This document shows, one piece after another, positions 32,701-45,232 of a stretch of DNA of 64,000 bases. The notes beneath the pieces were generated by a model. It did not search any database. It worked only from the letters and a program-made list of their open reading frames with translations, and was not told where the DNA came from. Position 1 is the first letter of the stretch, and the number at the start of each line of letters is the position of its first letter. The translations under genes were made by a program, and so were the position numbers. Source of the stretch: Pocillopora verrucosa (Eukaryota > Cnidaria > Anthozoa > Scleractinia > Pocilloporidae); assembly GCF_036669915.1 (NCBI RefSeq), contig NC_089325.1, positions 14,971,868-15,035,867 on the forward strand, written 5' to 3'.

Positions 32701-34770
32701 CTTTTTAGTAATTCTTCTTACTGTCTGCTATACAATTCTTCTGATGCTACTTCTGAGAATTTGGTATTGGATCAATTAATAATCCCCTTATTGATACTTT
32801 TCTTGGTTCTCATCACTTGTCTTCTTGATGTTGTTATGAGAAATTCTCTCCTGGTCACTCATGGGAGTTAAAGGGTTAACAAATAGATTCCATTTTGCTC
32901 TGTGTCTGTTCATTTACAGATCATAGATGACATCAGTGATACACTCAGCTGCACCTTGTGTGCCACTTTGTTTTCCTTGCCTTATTTTGACATCTGGGAT
33001 CTATGACTGAACACATCCACAGCAACTTGAAATCAATTTTGTTTTATTTGATGAACAAGCAAAAACTTGATGACATTATCTAATAATATGCATTTATCCC
33101 CTAATAGATCACAAGTAAGAACAAATCAAAATGTGGGCTTAATTCAGCTAATGAAAACAAATGTTTTTCTTTTTTTTGCACTTCATTCAACAATTTACCC
33201 AAGTGTTGACAGTTGTTCCTGATTAACCCTTTAACTCTCAGGAGTGATTCACAAGTAACTTCTCCCAACAATATCCATCCATTATCCAGCAAACAGGTAG
33301 TGAGAGTACTCGACTGTATCAGGTAGAAGTTGTTATCTTGATCTAACACCAGATTCTTGCAACTAATCTACAAGGAAATGTGTAGCAGCTAGAGAGGAGA
33401 ATTAACAAGCCAATCCTAGGGGTTAAAGGGTTAAAGTGAATGTGTAACCTTTCTATGAACCATTTTCACTGTCAGGCTTTATTCTTGGGGAAACAAGCTT
33501 AAGAAAGATGGTCGTCACATGGCAAACACATGGCAAGGGCGGTTTCCAACAGTCGATTCAGGGGAGGATGGGTACTCTGGTACAGCTCCTGTCACAGCAT
33601 TCCCACCTAATAAATTTGGTCTGTATAACATGCTGGGAAATGCCTGGGAGTGGACACAAGATTGGTGGAGCATACGGCACCCAAGCCACTTCCAAGAAAA
33701 TCCGGTGAGTTAGTTTGGTTTTGTACAAGACGTAATTGTATACGTAGTGGGAAACATGGTGGCTTACGGCTTAGTGCGCTGGGCTGCTGTTTGAGAAGTT
33801 CAGGAGCCTTGGCTGTGTCATTATGTGGTGTCCTAGGAGGACAGAAAAACAGATCCAAGAGTGTCTCCCTCCACTCAGGAGTATAAATGGGTACCATCAA
33901 GCTGCCAGGGTTCTCCGCACAGTTGACAAAATACAACCACGTTGGAGATGAACTTTGTTCGTTTGTCTCACGATAGGGTCACTTTTGATGTGGATTACGA
34001 TGCTTCGACTGCAAGACTGCCAGTCTTCATCAGGTGATGAGTTCGATTGTTTAAGTGTTGCCATTTGTAGCATGTTTGTACGCTGCTATTGGTGCATTTC
34101 GTACTAACGTGCTACAAATAGCAACACGTTAACAATCGACCTCATCGCTTGATGAAGACAAGCAGTACTGCAGTCAAAACGTCGCGATCAACATCAAAAG
34201 TGACTCTATCATGAGACAAACGAACAAAGTTCATCTCCTGATTACCTTCGACACTCAGTTGAAAGTTGCTCTGTTAAAAAAAGCTCTGTATGAACTGCAT
34301 AAGAGGTCATTGTAATCTCCATTGGTTTAGAAAGGACCTGCATCAGGAAGGGATAAAGTGAAAAAAGGTGGATCCTATATGTGCCACAAGGTGAGTCGGC
34401 CTTGCGCTGCTAGGTCATCAGTTGAAATCCTGTTTGAATTCGTGAAATTTTTATGGCTTCCTTTCCCAAATTCATAGACTTTGAAATCCCACTTCCATCT
34501 TTTTTTGTTTTTGAGCATTTAATTACTCTAAGAAATACCAGTTGGTGGTAGATAGAGTAACTCCCATATCAGTTTTTCTTTTCATTTCAAGGGCGTTTCA
34601 AACTGCTTTCATCAATGTTTTTGCTTTGTGTTCCGTTTCTTTTTCAGTCGTATTGTTACCGATATCGTTGTGCTGCTAGAAGTCAGAATTCTGCTGACAC
34701 CACAGCTTCCAATCTTGGCTTACGCTGCGTCAGTGATAAACTACCTGATGGTGTACAGCTAGTCAAATAA
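29710..34770 (+). CDS. SUMF1: Formylglycine-generating enzyme, sulfatase-modifying factor 1
   Basis: Seven exons in phase give 375 codons, as in the human enzyme (374): 29710-30144, 30751-30825, 31823-31905, 32051-32173, 33476-33704, 34331-34390, 34648-34770. It starts with a signal peptide ([19 protein letters not shown]). The FGE-sulfatase fold follows: [101 protein letters not shown]. The two active-site cysteines are Cys333 and Cys338 here (336 and 341 in human). The enzyme oxidises the key Cys of sulfatases to formylglycine in the ER lumen. All catalytic blocks are intact. Introns hold several short inverted-repeat elements. A relic of the last exon recurs at about 48500-48585. Confidence 0.96.
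31239..31447. mobile_element. Short element in SUMF1 intron 2, sibling of 33223-33433
   Basis: It shares AGCAAACAGGTAG, TTGATCTAACACCA, ATTCTC and GGAATGTGTAGCAGCTAGAG with 33223-33433; the ends are degenerate. Confidence 0.6.
32351..32558. mobile_element. TTAACCCTTTAAC-family element in SUMF1 intron 4
   Basis: The ends are AACCCTTTACACCC and GGGTTAAAGGGTT in inverse orientation. The body contains TCTCCACACTGTTC and CTTTATTCTCCTAACC. Confidence 0.7.
32679..32880. mobile_element. TTAACCCTTTAAC-family element in SUMF1 intron 4
   Basis: It begins TTAACCGTTTCACTTC and ends GGGAGTTAAAGGGTTAA. It is in opposite orientation to some siblings (CTCATGGGAGTTAAAGGG at the right end). Confidence 0.7.
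33223..33433. mobile_element. TTAACCCTTTAAC-family element in SUMF1 intron 4
   Basis: It begins TTAACCCTTTAACTCTC and ends GGGGTTAAAGGGTTAA, giving clean inverted ends. It lies about 40 bp before exon 5, so it is close to that exon's splice acceptor and branch region. Confidence 0.75.
33748..33905 (+). mobile_element. Diverged tRNA-derived SINE in SUMF1 intron 5
   Basis: It has a tRNA-like head (GGTGGCTTACGGCTTAGTGCG) and the body words GGTGTCCTAGGAGGACAG and CACTCAGGAGTATAAATGGG, matching in order but poorly the SINE at 265-545. Confidence 0.55.
33943..34239. mobile_element. Inverted-repeat element in SUMF1 intron 5
   Basis: The ends GGAGATGAACTTTGTTCGTT and AACGAACAAAGTTCATCTCC are exact inverse copies. 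The arms continue inward through GTCACTTTTGATGT and TCATCAGGTGATGAG with mismatches, about 110 bp per arm. No coding capacity. Confidence 0.85.
34390..34647. other. SUMF1 intron 6
   Basis: A simple intron with a good T-rich acceptor (TTTCTTTTTCAG); nothing else is recognised. Confidence 0.6.
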
Positions 34771-35150
34771 CCAGCAATACATGTAGTTTGCACTGAATTA
34801 GACAAAGATAAGTGAACTAAGTGTATTGCTCGGAGTGAAGCAAAGTAGAACCGCAGCAATCAAGGAAAATTTTCTTCATAGGGAATTATGAAATTTCATT
34901 GAGTAAAATAATTTTCCATTGATATCTAGGTAGGAATCTGATAGAGAAAATTATTTTAGAAAAATATATTAGAAAAAAAATAAAGAAACCGATTAATTGA
35001 ATTTGAGCATTTTTTATCGCGTGCAAATTCGTTGGGAGATGGTTATGTAAGGTGATATCTACCGACTCTTTCATACATTCGGAGCTTATCCCAGTTTTTT
35101 TGTTCTGCTGGCACTCTCTTGGTATGAGAGAGACGCTAAGATCCTAACGG

Positions 35151-35387
35151 GGGTAAGTTTTTAAAGAAACTGTGGTGCTGCGTCGGAGGGGGGTATTAGA
35201 ATACAATTAGGTTTTCTCAACTGAGTTAATAGTGTAAATTGGCCATCGTAAATAGTTTGTTAAGTTGACATTGCACGCGTTAGCCCTTCATCAATCACTC
35301 TGACTAAGGGCTACCGCTCAAAACGTCCGCTTGATAAAGTATTTACAGTGGCCAATTTACATTACCAACTCAGTTGAGAAAACCAAA
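35151..35387. mobile_element. Inverted-repeat element, GTTAGCCCTTC family
   Basis: It begins AAGTTTTTAAAGAAACTGTGG and ends with an arm inverse to TTTTCTCAACTGAGTTAATAG. The centre reads GCGTTAGCCCTTCATC and its inverse. It is a diverged sibling of the cleaner insertion at 52687-52953. A shortened trace of the same copy lies at about 49365-49480 in the second segment. Confidence 0.75.
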
Positions 35388-38040
35388 TCGTAAATGAAAT
35401 CCTAGCTTGCTTTATACACTTTCGACGTTGAAAACTTCTCTAATCTACTGATCTTGTGGCTTTTGTCATAGCCACGATCGATTGTGTGGATTTGGTTTTT
35501 AATCAATCTACACAATTCCACTGCTAATATTTTCAATTGATGGAATACTCAATAGCCCCTTTGACCTCTTCTTCCTGATTAATGAGCGTTTGATATTTAT
35601 CGGGCTTGGGCGCCCTGACATGCTCTACGAACTTCCTTTGGTGACAAAAATAGTTTGATTGCGCAGGTCTGAAGAGTACATGCACTAATACAGTAAAACG
35701 GGTACATTTTTACATAACGAAGCTAACTTGACTAAAGAAAATAAGTCTTGGAAAGAAATTTTTCTCCAAGGTATCAAGTAAAAGATGACGGCATGTTGAC
35801 ACGTGACGGAATGAAGTTTATATTCACTTGCGTTTTTGTCAGAGATCCTTTGCATGAGCTGATTTCGTGATTGTCAATTACGGAAAACTTTTCCGTAATT
35901 GACAGTCGTAGTTGAAACAAAACAAAACAGTCGGGACGAGAAATAAATTGTTTCTTATTTTTAAGGGCATTTACAGGTAAGGTTGAGATTTTAAGACAGT
36001 TTCAAAATTGTTAGGTTTTGGAAGAGTTAAAATATTTTATGATGTCACGGATAACAAAAATTTGCTATTTGGCAGACGTTATCATTGCAAGGAAGTACGG
36101 CACAGTGTAGCGCTTGGTCAAAGGTGACCTCAAAACTTAATCACGCTGTTTCCGTTGGTGGTATTTCTTTAGTCCTACTCGACACAGACCTTTTTTTCAT
36201 GACTGACAAGGTCGTCTGATCACTGGAGATCACGCCAATGGCCTCCTCCTTGCGCAGAAAAACGATTGAATATACAGGTCATTATATTTGTCATTGTTGC
36301 TTTGTTAAATGATGAAAGTTAAAAACATTTGCTACCACTTTGAAGGTTGTGTTGCATGCAAATTGTGTTAGACTTCGCCTATTGTTAGTGGCCGTTCTTT
36401 TCTTTGTACTCTTGTCGCTGGTGTCCGAATGCAGAATAATAATCAGAATGACACCGGTCACGCATAGATGATTCTATGTAGTCCTGTGTATGCAGAGACC
36501 TGCAAACAGTTGCAGTTGTCTTGAAAGAAAATTTACAAATTAAGCAGCGGTATATATTATTAAGTCCCACTTTATCGGAAACATTGGGGCTTGCTAAGGT
36601 TATTTAAGGCTTAGAGTCTCAAAATCATTTGATAAAACCCATAGATTCCACTCTATAAGCTCGTCAAAGCAAGCAGATTGAAGCTGAAATTCTAAGCTGT
36701 CCGCAGAATTTGGTGAACGGTAGATTTGTATGAAGTTCGTTATTTTTCAACAAATATGAGTTTTTTATTTTCAGATCTCGGGCTTTGAACCTCGAATTCC
36801 TTTCTATGGTCGCTTAAGATTTGTAATCGTGGTTAAAACCTTAAAATTCTTAGTATTAACTGACACGCACGAGCGGTTTTGCGAGTATTGAGTGACAACC
36901 GTTCATTAGCGTGCGGGTAGTGAAAATCAAGATATCTGAAATCTTTCGCTGATGTGTTTTCTTTTCCTCCTTTGGAAATCACATTCCCCGAGAGAGAGAA
37001 AGAGAGGTACGTTGGGTGTGCAGGCAATTCCCCTTCCCCCGTGCACTGCTTATTTTGTTTATCGAGGCTGTTATCAACATGCAGCTAGACCCACTAACAG
37101 ACATGACTACTGGAAATCGATTGAACCGAAAAGTTAGCTTCAAATTAACCGAACATTTTTCGAAGTGTTAGCTGCTTCATTTACTTTTACATTTAATAAT
37201 CAATATACCCATTGCTAAAATGCTATTGTTTTGCCCAGTAGCTATTTGCTTCAGTCTCAAATTCGTGACCCAGTTCTTTAGCGTCACCCTTTTTAATAAA
37301 TAAATTCCAAGTCTTAAAGGTGCCGATAGTACTTCTGATATGTGATATGCTTTGCTTCTCGTGGAAGAGCTCTGATATAGGTTTCCTTGGTTAACAGTTG
37401 CAGTGAAAAAGTTAATTAGCGATTGACTTCCGATCATGGTCGTTGGTCTGACGCCGGAGCTTCGTATTGTTTGTGACCTCGACCAAATACGAGGTTCAAA
37501 ATAACGTGGCAATCGCTCTACAAATTTATTAGTTAAGAAATGTTCCAAGCATGGTATGGAAACAGACTGCGGGAGAAGATGAATTTTGGGTCTGGTCGAA
37601 GACATGAAGATTTTTATGTAAAGCGTAGTTTGCAGGCAACAGAAATTTTAATTCCTTCCAAAACCGTGAACGAATTTCATCCCACTGACTGTTCCTGATA
37701 ACATTAATATTTCATGTTCCCACCTGTGGAACAACTCCGCTTTTCGTTAACAAATCTATTAGCGGACACCAACAACTCTCGTGTCTCCCAAACAAAGACC
37801 TACTACTGCAAGCGCCTGCTTTTGAACACCGTTATTATGACTAAATTGCTTTTCATCAGTCGTTGCTTTCGGAAATGTCTATACTTTTTACCCGAAAATA
37901 TGTGCGCATGTCTCAAAGTAAAGTGTAAACAAAGGGGTAAGTCAGTTTCCAGGGGAACCTACTTGATTTTATTTTGGCGGTTGTCAAAATAAATTGTAGG
38001 TTTGTATTCGAGAAAGCAAGAATTACATTAAATATTACAG
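35388..38040. other. 5' flank of patatin copy 1, duplicated in segment 2
   Basis: No gene is recognised. The sequence is collinear with about 49480-52270, with scattered substitutions and indels (for example CATGTTGACACGTGACGGA at 35793 and 49901). It should hold the promoter of the patatin gene. Confidence 0.6.
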
Positions 38041-38066
38041 TTTAGTCGCTTATCAAACGGTTTTTG

Positions 38067-38279
38067 ACACAAGGTGACCGGTGCGCAATCGAACATGAGC
38101 ATGACGTCATTCAAGATGGCGCCGAAATCGTAAAGGACCCATTACAAAGAATTCGAAGAGCTTTCGCCTTGGTTACACAGGACTACCCACGAAGTCATAG
38201 GAACCTCCACAAATTAGGAAGCGTTCTGCTGGAGTCGAGCGCAAAAAGCTGGCGTTTTCTTCAGTCAGCAGACGCTGAG
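38067..38279 (+). pseudogene. 5' exon of patatin gene, copy 1 (start lost)
   Basis: The frame IRRAFALVTQDYPRSHRNLH to FLQSADA, followed by a donor (GAGTAAGA), matches the exon at 52336-52500 in copy 2. In copy 2 this frame starts at an ATG (MAWKSEMT). In copy 1 the matching ATG (38116) is two bases out of frame and reads into TAA after five codons. No other in-frame ATG exists before the upstream stop. Either the real start lies in an unseen exon, or this leader is dead and translation starts at 38985. Confidence 0.55.
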
Positions 38280-38901
38280 TAAGATTCCCTTAAAGTTATG
38301 TCATTTGAATCACGCTAGATAAGAATTTCTGGGAAGTAGGGAATCGGCTGAAAAATCCGCAAATATAGAATTAGGCCAACTAATTTAGAGACTGAATATC
38401 GCTCTTGGAAGCGTTCAAGACGAAAAAAAAAATACTTTTAAAAAAGCTCTCTAGAATTTCCTATTTTGCATCGTGCCATAAAATTGCAATAATTCTATAA
38501 AGCCAAACCCCTTACGACCTGAAGTTGAGATTAGTCTTAATAGCCTCAGTTTCAAATCTGATAAGGTATGTCTCTTCAAAAATCCAAGATCTGAGATTTC
38601 TTTTGAGCGCTAGCAAAGAAAATATTCGATTGGTGTCCATAAATGGGAAACGAAGGTCACTTCTTTTGGCCTAAATTAGGAGAAAAGTTTCAAGATACAA
38701 GCTCCCGCCCACCATGGATCAGGCACCTACTACGTGATGGAATACCCGTATAGCAATTTTAACTCCAAATTTCTTAAACAACATAATAAATATGGTAAAA
38801 ATTTTGAGCTCTGTAATGAAATAGAGAAAGGTGATTTTTTTGTCATGAAAAGAGCGTTGAACAAAAAAAAAGTTGGGAAAAGTATTTTATTATCGCCTTA
38901 G

Positions 38902-41489
38902 GTTGGGAAGACGATAGAAAACTAGAAATTCTGAGTTCGATCTATGATTATTTGATTACCAGTCTCATTTTTGTCTTAGATACCATGAATCCCAACGAAA
39001 CTGGCGTGGCTTTTTCTGGTGGTGGCATACGGTCAGCGGCACTATGCTCTGGAGTCCTGCGTAGACTGCTCCAGGTTAGAACGAAAGTAGACTACCTGAG
39101 CTGCGTGTCAGGGGGTGGTTACACAGGCACTGCATTTTTGGATTGGAAATACAGGTACGAGAAAAAAGCAAAGGGCAACGAAGAATGGCATGAAGAGTTC
39201 TTCGACAACATGCGACGAAGAGTAGGCTTTATATGTAACTGGGAGAAGCCTTGTCAAGGAATCCTTGATTCGATTATGGTATTCTTTCTAATGCTTACTG
39301 TCACCGTCATTGAACCGATTGTCATATATGGATCATACGCATTTCCACTTGCCTTCATTAATGATTATCTCTTCGGAAAGTTACTTCGCGCCAAAGTGGA
39401 CTGTGATCACGTTACAGCAGTCTCTTCTGCAAGTAACCCCGACGCCACCGCTCAAGGAATCCGCGAGCACTGTCTTTCTCGTCAAGGAACCGTTCCTGTT
39501 GCTAAGACTATCCTATTTTTAGTTCTGTTGGCGTTCTATGTCACTTTTTACATTCTGTCACGAAAGTTGTCCGACGTGAAGTCTAAATATTTCAGACTTT
39601 TCTCGACAATTTTCTTCTTGTTTCTCTGTTTTACTTTCCTCCCATTTGCAATAAATGATTTCTTCATTGAAATCCCCGTGTGGAGTCGGGTAGTCGTTGT
39701 AGTTATTGGTGTGGTTTTATGGTTCGTCCTTCCTATGCTCCGGCATAAAACGTCCTTCTGCATTATGATCTATCTGTATTCATACATCATCTACTGGAAA
39801 GTGTACGAAGCCAAGGTTGTTGGTGTTGTGTATTCTGATGGGCTGTTTAATAGGCTGCTCTTCGCCTCTGGGTGTGTCGTGTGGTTTGTACCATATTTGA
39901 GAAAGTCACGCGAGAGACTCGTCCATGTCATCAACAGGTGAGGAACCGACCACAATATACCGCTAGTAAAAGGAGGAGGTGCGGGGATGGAAGGACTTTG
40001 GTTGTTACGATAAAGTTTACCTCATCTCCCTGAAAGGCTTCGTAATATCCTTACCCCCCCCCTCCCTTCATTGGCATTCAATTGGCAGTCAGTAGTTCCT
40101 CCTTTATATTCTGTTGGTGATGACTGATCCCTCTTCCTCTTGCAGATGGAAACTTCGTAAGGCCTTTTACTCAAAAGAAAGTTCAAGAACAGGGGAATGC
40201 CTTGAGATACTTCAAGATATTTTCTGCCCCCTGTGGACATGTCTGTTAAAAAACCAAAGACAGAGGTCCAAACAGCACACAGACCAACAGATGGACATCC
40301 ATAGCGATGATGAAGAGAGATGTAATAATGAGCCACCAGAGACGAGACCCTTGAACCTTTCCGACCTCCGTGGCACGGAACCTGAGTTAATATCAAGCAC
40401 GACCGTCCACAACTGGGACAAAAATGCTAGGACTGACATAGATTATGATATACTGACAATGTCACCTACGGCAATTGAGCGCTTACACCCAGATCCATCG
40501 AATGTCAATCAGTTTGAAAGTAAGTTGGATCCTCGAGATGTGGAGTTAGCTGACGCCATGGCCACATCTGCGGCAGCAATCTCAAGATATGACGATTCTT
40601 TGAAAGTGATGCGTCTTTCCACGATTTTGGGATTTGAAATGGGGGTTTCGATGTTCGGCGACATGAGGGCGGTTAAAGAAGAGTCCTGTATCATGAAGGT
40701 AAGAATTTTTTTTTCGGATACCTGATGCTAGAGTCCTGGAAATAAAGAAATTTTGAGTGTCAAAAATAATCTGTGGTTTCTTTGGTTTTACCTTACTTTG
40801 CCATGTAACTGGTTTGAAAAACCCGTGCCATCCTCGCTCTGGACCAATCAGAGTTAAATACTGAAAGCAAACGCGGCTTGGTCACTTTTGTTTTCCCGCA
40901 CTTTAAGTATCTTTTCTTTCCTCCGATTGGCTTTCGTGACTATTTTGGTCCTGATTTTACGGCACTCAATCGAAAAGCACTCAAACTTGAGAACGATTGT
41001 TGTTGGAATAAAATCCAAATGGTGAGTCAGTGTCATAGGTTGATTCTCTGTTGGAATATATGAAATCGATTTGCTACACTCACTACACTCCAGGTAAGTG
41101 TATTTCTTTTCAATGGTGATTCATTAACGCGATCAAAATGGTTAGATAACCAAATAATGCAGTGCAATTTCTTGCCTGTTTATCTCTTTTTAACAGCCTC
41201 TGCCACTTCTTATAGACATTCTCCGGGGGCTTCCGTTGATCGCTGTGCCAGCGGTCTATTTCACTGTCGGCGGTGAAAGGTTAATTGATGTTGGTGTAAT
41301 TGTATTCTTCGTAATTCACCTGATTCTGGCCTTCATCGGAGCTTTCGCCGACACAGGAGCTGAGAGACCAAACTTATGGGAGAAGATAGCCAGGTCAGCA
41401 TCATGTAAATTAGTGCATATATCTTTGTCTGGATGTCTTAATAATGGCAATTGAACTGAGTGGAGTGAGTGGTAATCACATGATTTCGA

Positions 41490-41525
<36 letters not shown>

Positions 41526-44500
41526 TCAAAGACTAACAAAAAATTTGTGGTCTTGCACGAAGAAAAATCATGTGATTACGTATTAATAATATACATGAAA
41601 AAAAACGAGATAGCTTATCGTAATTATGCAGAAGCAAAGTGCGCGCATCAAGTGCAAAAATAATCTATTCAAACCCCGCAAGTAACTATATGCGTTCGGT
41701 CAAAACAACCGCGTACGATCAAAACAATAATATACAATGATATTTTCAAATCTTTAAGGCGCAAAAAATAAAGTTCAAAGTCCGGCCAAACAGTTCAAGG
41801 AATTGTTCAGTCTGTGTCTGTATCACTTTCGAGGAAATGGAGTCGTCGTTTGCGAGGTTTAACCATGTTTAAATTTGTTTGCTTTTTTTTTCTTATTTCG
41901 GCGTAGAATCGCTCGAGTAAAGTGTTAAGCTGCGTCGGCTCGCAATTTTCGATTCCCTTGGGAATTTCCTCCTCTAAACACCACTAATTCCAAACCGTCA
42001 ACCAAAAAAAGCAGTGCTTTTTATAGTGTTTTCGCTGTTAGAGCTGTTTTTTAGCTGCTGTATTGTTATTGAGGTGGCGAAAGAAAACGTACTTAAAACG
42101 CCGGCCATTGTTTCGTTCGCAAATTTTCAGCGTATCTAAATGTTGAGGCATCCAAGCCTCGCACTCGATTGGCTATCTGTGAGTTTCTTTGATTATTAAC
42201 CAATCAGAATGTCTGGTTTGTTACTTTCTTTGCACTGAATTAACCCTCTTCGGCACTGAATTACCTCAAAACTACACTTATCTTAAACAATCAGAACTGA
42301 GTAATTTTTTCATGTATCTTATTAGGTCTGAAATCATACGAGTGATTTCCAAATCGAACGAGCGCACGGCATGAGTTTGATTTGAAATTATATGTATGAT
42401 TTCGGACAAAAATTACGCAATACAAAGTTTTACTTCATATTAAAAAGTTAAAAAAGCCGTCTTTCATTCTGCTGCAATTTTATCGATTACTTTAAAAAAG
42501 CCTTGAACCTGACTGGTTATTTTATTTTAGTAAAGTTTCTCTTCCTCTTGGTAAAAAGATGCGATTTAGGTGAACAAGACGCACGTAGTTCTAGCTTAAC
42601 TAGTTCTAGCTTAACTTGTTACTTTCATAAAAGATGGTGCGAATTTTCCAGGACAATAACGAATGATGGGGAAGAAAAATGTTTGGCCCGGATTGCCATG
42701 GCCTTTCTCAAAGTAAAACAACAAAACCTAAAAGTCCTGAAAGCAGGGTTGCTCAAAGCACGACTAAGCTAACCGAGGATTAACCAACAGTTTTTCATTT
42801 AGTTTTGTTGCTTTGATGACAGTTTTTAGTGAATAAATTTTTCCTTCAGTTTTTTCTTGGACTAAGGTGAAACCGCTCAAAGCGTGAAGCCTAATGAATA
42901 CGCTATCAAGGACACGTTAAACTTTTAATCCTAGATTATCACTAGCCCCATCTCGAACAACTGTGCCACTGTTGAACCGAACCGTTGATTCCAAGGTAAA
43001 GTCATATAAAACATTGTCTTCGTCATCCTTTCGATCCCAAGATTTAAAAGTTACATCTCAATATATGACTTTACCGACCCAACTCTATTCCAAGGAATTT
43101 GGTGTCTGGCACTATAGATAATTTTCTTAAGTTCTCGTCACTCTCTGCCCAGGGGCGAAGTCATCAGGATTTTTCGAAGGGGGCTCACACTGTGTCAGCA
43201 GAGGGTTCTCACCAGGGTGTCTTGTCGACCCCCGCGCCGGCATGGGAACCACAGCCCCCCTCCCCCTTTTCCATGCCCTTGCTGCCTGATAATACATTGA
43301 AATTGTCCCATGCCAAAAGGCGAAGGTTCGCTGATGACATCACCCACAGTTTGAAAAACACACCTTGTAACCCAGATCGACGTTCCTGATCTATTGCGTC
43401 TTTTTTCTAAGGTGGTTTATTGTACACGTGTCTTTCGTGGAGTTTGTCAGAGAAACCCTTTCCATTGAGAACATCGGACCCATGCCCCCTCCTGTGATGC
43501 AACTCAGCGACGGAGGCCACATGGAAAATACCGGGATTCTGCCATTATTAAAGAAAAAACTGAAGAAAATTGTTATGGTGGATGGTGGTTACTCCACTGA
43601 CGAGAAGAGGTATGGAGATGACCTTCTGAAAGCACTGATGCTCGCTCGTACCGAGCTAAACTGTTCATTTACTGGCCAGGGAGGCCGTGACGTCATTTCA
43701 GACCTGTTAGAGACCTTCGTAAAACCAGATAAACCGAATGAAAGGAAACCAAGATATTACAGGTGTGTATGTTCTCATAAGCTAATTTTTTACCTGCGAT
43801 AGTGAGAAATTGTCTTTATGGAGAATGTGTCAATAGCTACCAGAAAAAAAGCTAACATCTTGGAAGAGAAGAGTTTTGTCAGGTCTTACAATTTTTCGTT
43901 ATAGTAAAAAAATTCGAAATACGTTGAAAATCCCTGTATCTCGACCCTCCTTCTACCCCTCTTCCTTTAGGAACCAATCAGTTGACACGGGCACGAGATA
44001 TTCAGGGTATATCAGTGGTATACAATGTTTCAAGTCTAATATAAAGGAAGATATGGCCTCAAGTTTGAGATGGCAAGACTCCACCGTTGTCTTTAGCACT
44101 TACCTAACGGCTTGTTCCTCATAGCTTGAAAGGCATTGGGCTAAATCTTATCCTATTTTTCGTTGACTTTATCAATTTTCTTACTCATTGGCCTGGCTCG
44201 TTCCATGTTAGTTTGTTCTGACCCCGGGTACGTTTTTCTTTATGGCTCAAGATAAAGTTTTAAGCTGCAGCACGCTGCAACTGACCCGAAATACCGTTAA
44301 CCTCTTACAACCTAACGTCAGTAACCCTTAGGGGTCAATGGGTTATCTACAGAGTTCCTTTGTTTCAATGGAGGTTATATGAGCTCTTCAAATTGACTGA
44401 AAGCATCCATACTTTTCTGCTTAGATTTAAAGTTGAGTACTACCAAGATGAGGTTGGCAAAGTTGGTGAAGGTGAAATTATGATGATAAGGCCACGGGAT

Positions 44501-44824
44501 CCACGCAAAGGTGACCAAAGCGAGGTCAAAACCTGGGAAGAATTTGGTTTCAACTTGGAGCCGAATGACTGGGGAAATAGTCCACATTTGACTGGGGAGG
44601 AAGTCGATAAGTTGACCTTCTGCTGCTGTGAGTGCTGCAACAAAAAGTCCTGCTTAAGCGGTTTGTCCGAGCTCTTCTGTGACAAGTTTCCAAACACTTC
44701 TACTGCAAATCAATTTTTCACGCCTTTGCAGTTCTCCGCCTATCACCGTGAAGGTTACCGAGCATGCATTGAAGCGCAAGCCGCTGAATTCCTCATGGAG
44801 GAACAAGATATCCAAGAAGTATGA
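38902..44824 (+). CDS. Membrane patatin-like phospholipase, copy 1
   Basis: Exons 38902-39937, 40146-40698, 41197-41393, 43412-43762, 43971-44006 and 44425-44824 join in phase. From the first ATG (38985, MNPNETGVAFSGGG) they give 829 codons. Patatin landmarks are the oxyanion-hole motif GGGIR (residues 12-16), the nucleophile Ser42 in CVSGGGY, and the catalytic Asp about residue 601 in LSDGGHMENTG. Between Ser and Asp lie five or six hydrophobic segments (such as ILFLVLLAFYVTFYIL, IFFLFLCFTFLPFAI and VVVVVIGVVLWFVLPML) and a block DAMATSAAAI that resembles the DAMAxSGAA motif of large patatin-like proteins. The protein should be a multi-pass membrane lipid acyl hydrolase. Its substrate is unknown. 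Exon 5 ends at a weak donor (GGGTATAT), chosen because it alone keeps phase. The exon opens at 38902 without an ATG upstream. Confidence 0.8.
41436..42420. mobile_element. Composite repeat in patatin copy 1 intron (includes dispersed repeat copy 2 of 3)
   Basis: It begins GGCAATTGAACTGAGTGGAGT, ends near GATTTCGGACAAAAATTACG, and has the dispersed repeat of 14903-15300 at 41930-42330. The same composite lies at about 56510-57440 in copy 2, so it predates the segment duplication. Ends of the same type form the small palindromic element at 62687-62837. Confidence 0.75.
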
Positions 44825-45054
44825 GATACACAGGCGAGGCTGTGAGCATGTAGCTATAGAGACATTGTATGCAAATGTCGGTGTTTTCATGCATACAAAA
44901 CATCAACAAGAGTTAAAGGTCTTAGCCCTTCAACACTTTCTAAAAGCGCTGTTTTTGTAAAAAAGACTGCACTCGAGCCCAGCCGAAGCTTAGCTCAGTT
45001 TCCTTGGCATAAAACGACTAGGATTATTAATACTCCCCCCCCCCCCCCCCCCCC

Positions 45055-45232
45055 CGATGTGATGCTAATCTATCGCAGGATTACCCCCAGCATTTCATCA
45101 GGCTTCCCTCAAAATTCACCGGTACCCTGGAGAGTAAAATGTTTTGCCCAAGAACACAACACAATGACCAGGTCTCGAACCAGTACTTTCGAATTGTTTT
45201 CCGCCGCACTTACCATTAGGCATCTTAGCGAC
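45055..45232 (-). mobile_element. tRNA-derived SINE fragment, minus strand
   Basis: The inverse of the SINE at 265-545 (GCCCAAGAACACAACACAAT, GGTCTCGAACC). It sits next to a poly-C run (about 45038-45055). The matching insertion at 60185-60370 shows it was present before the segment duplicated. Confidence 0.8.

Noticed and set aside
40022..40439. Minus-strand frames across patatin exon 40146-40698 (and counterparts at 55028-55478)
   Set aside because: Shadows of the plus-strand exon, which has conserved splice sites in both copies.
38902..44824. Bacterial contamination as the source of the patatin gene
   Set aside because: It has several GT-AG introns containing cnidarian-type repeats and is continuous with SUMF1 flank.
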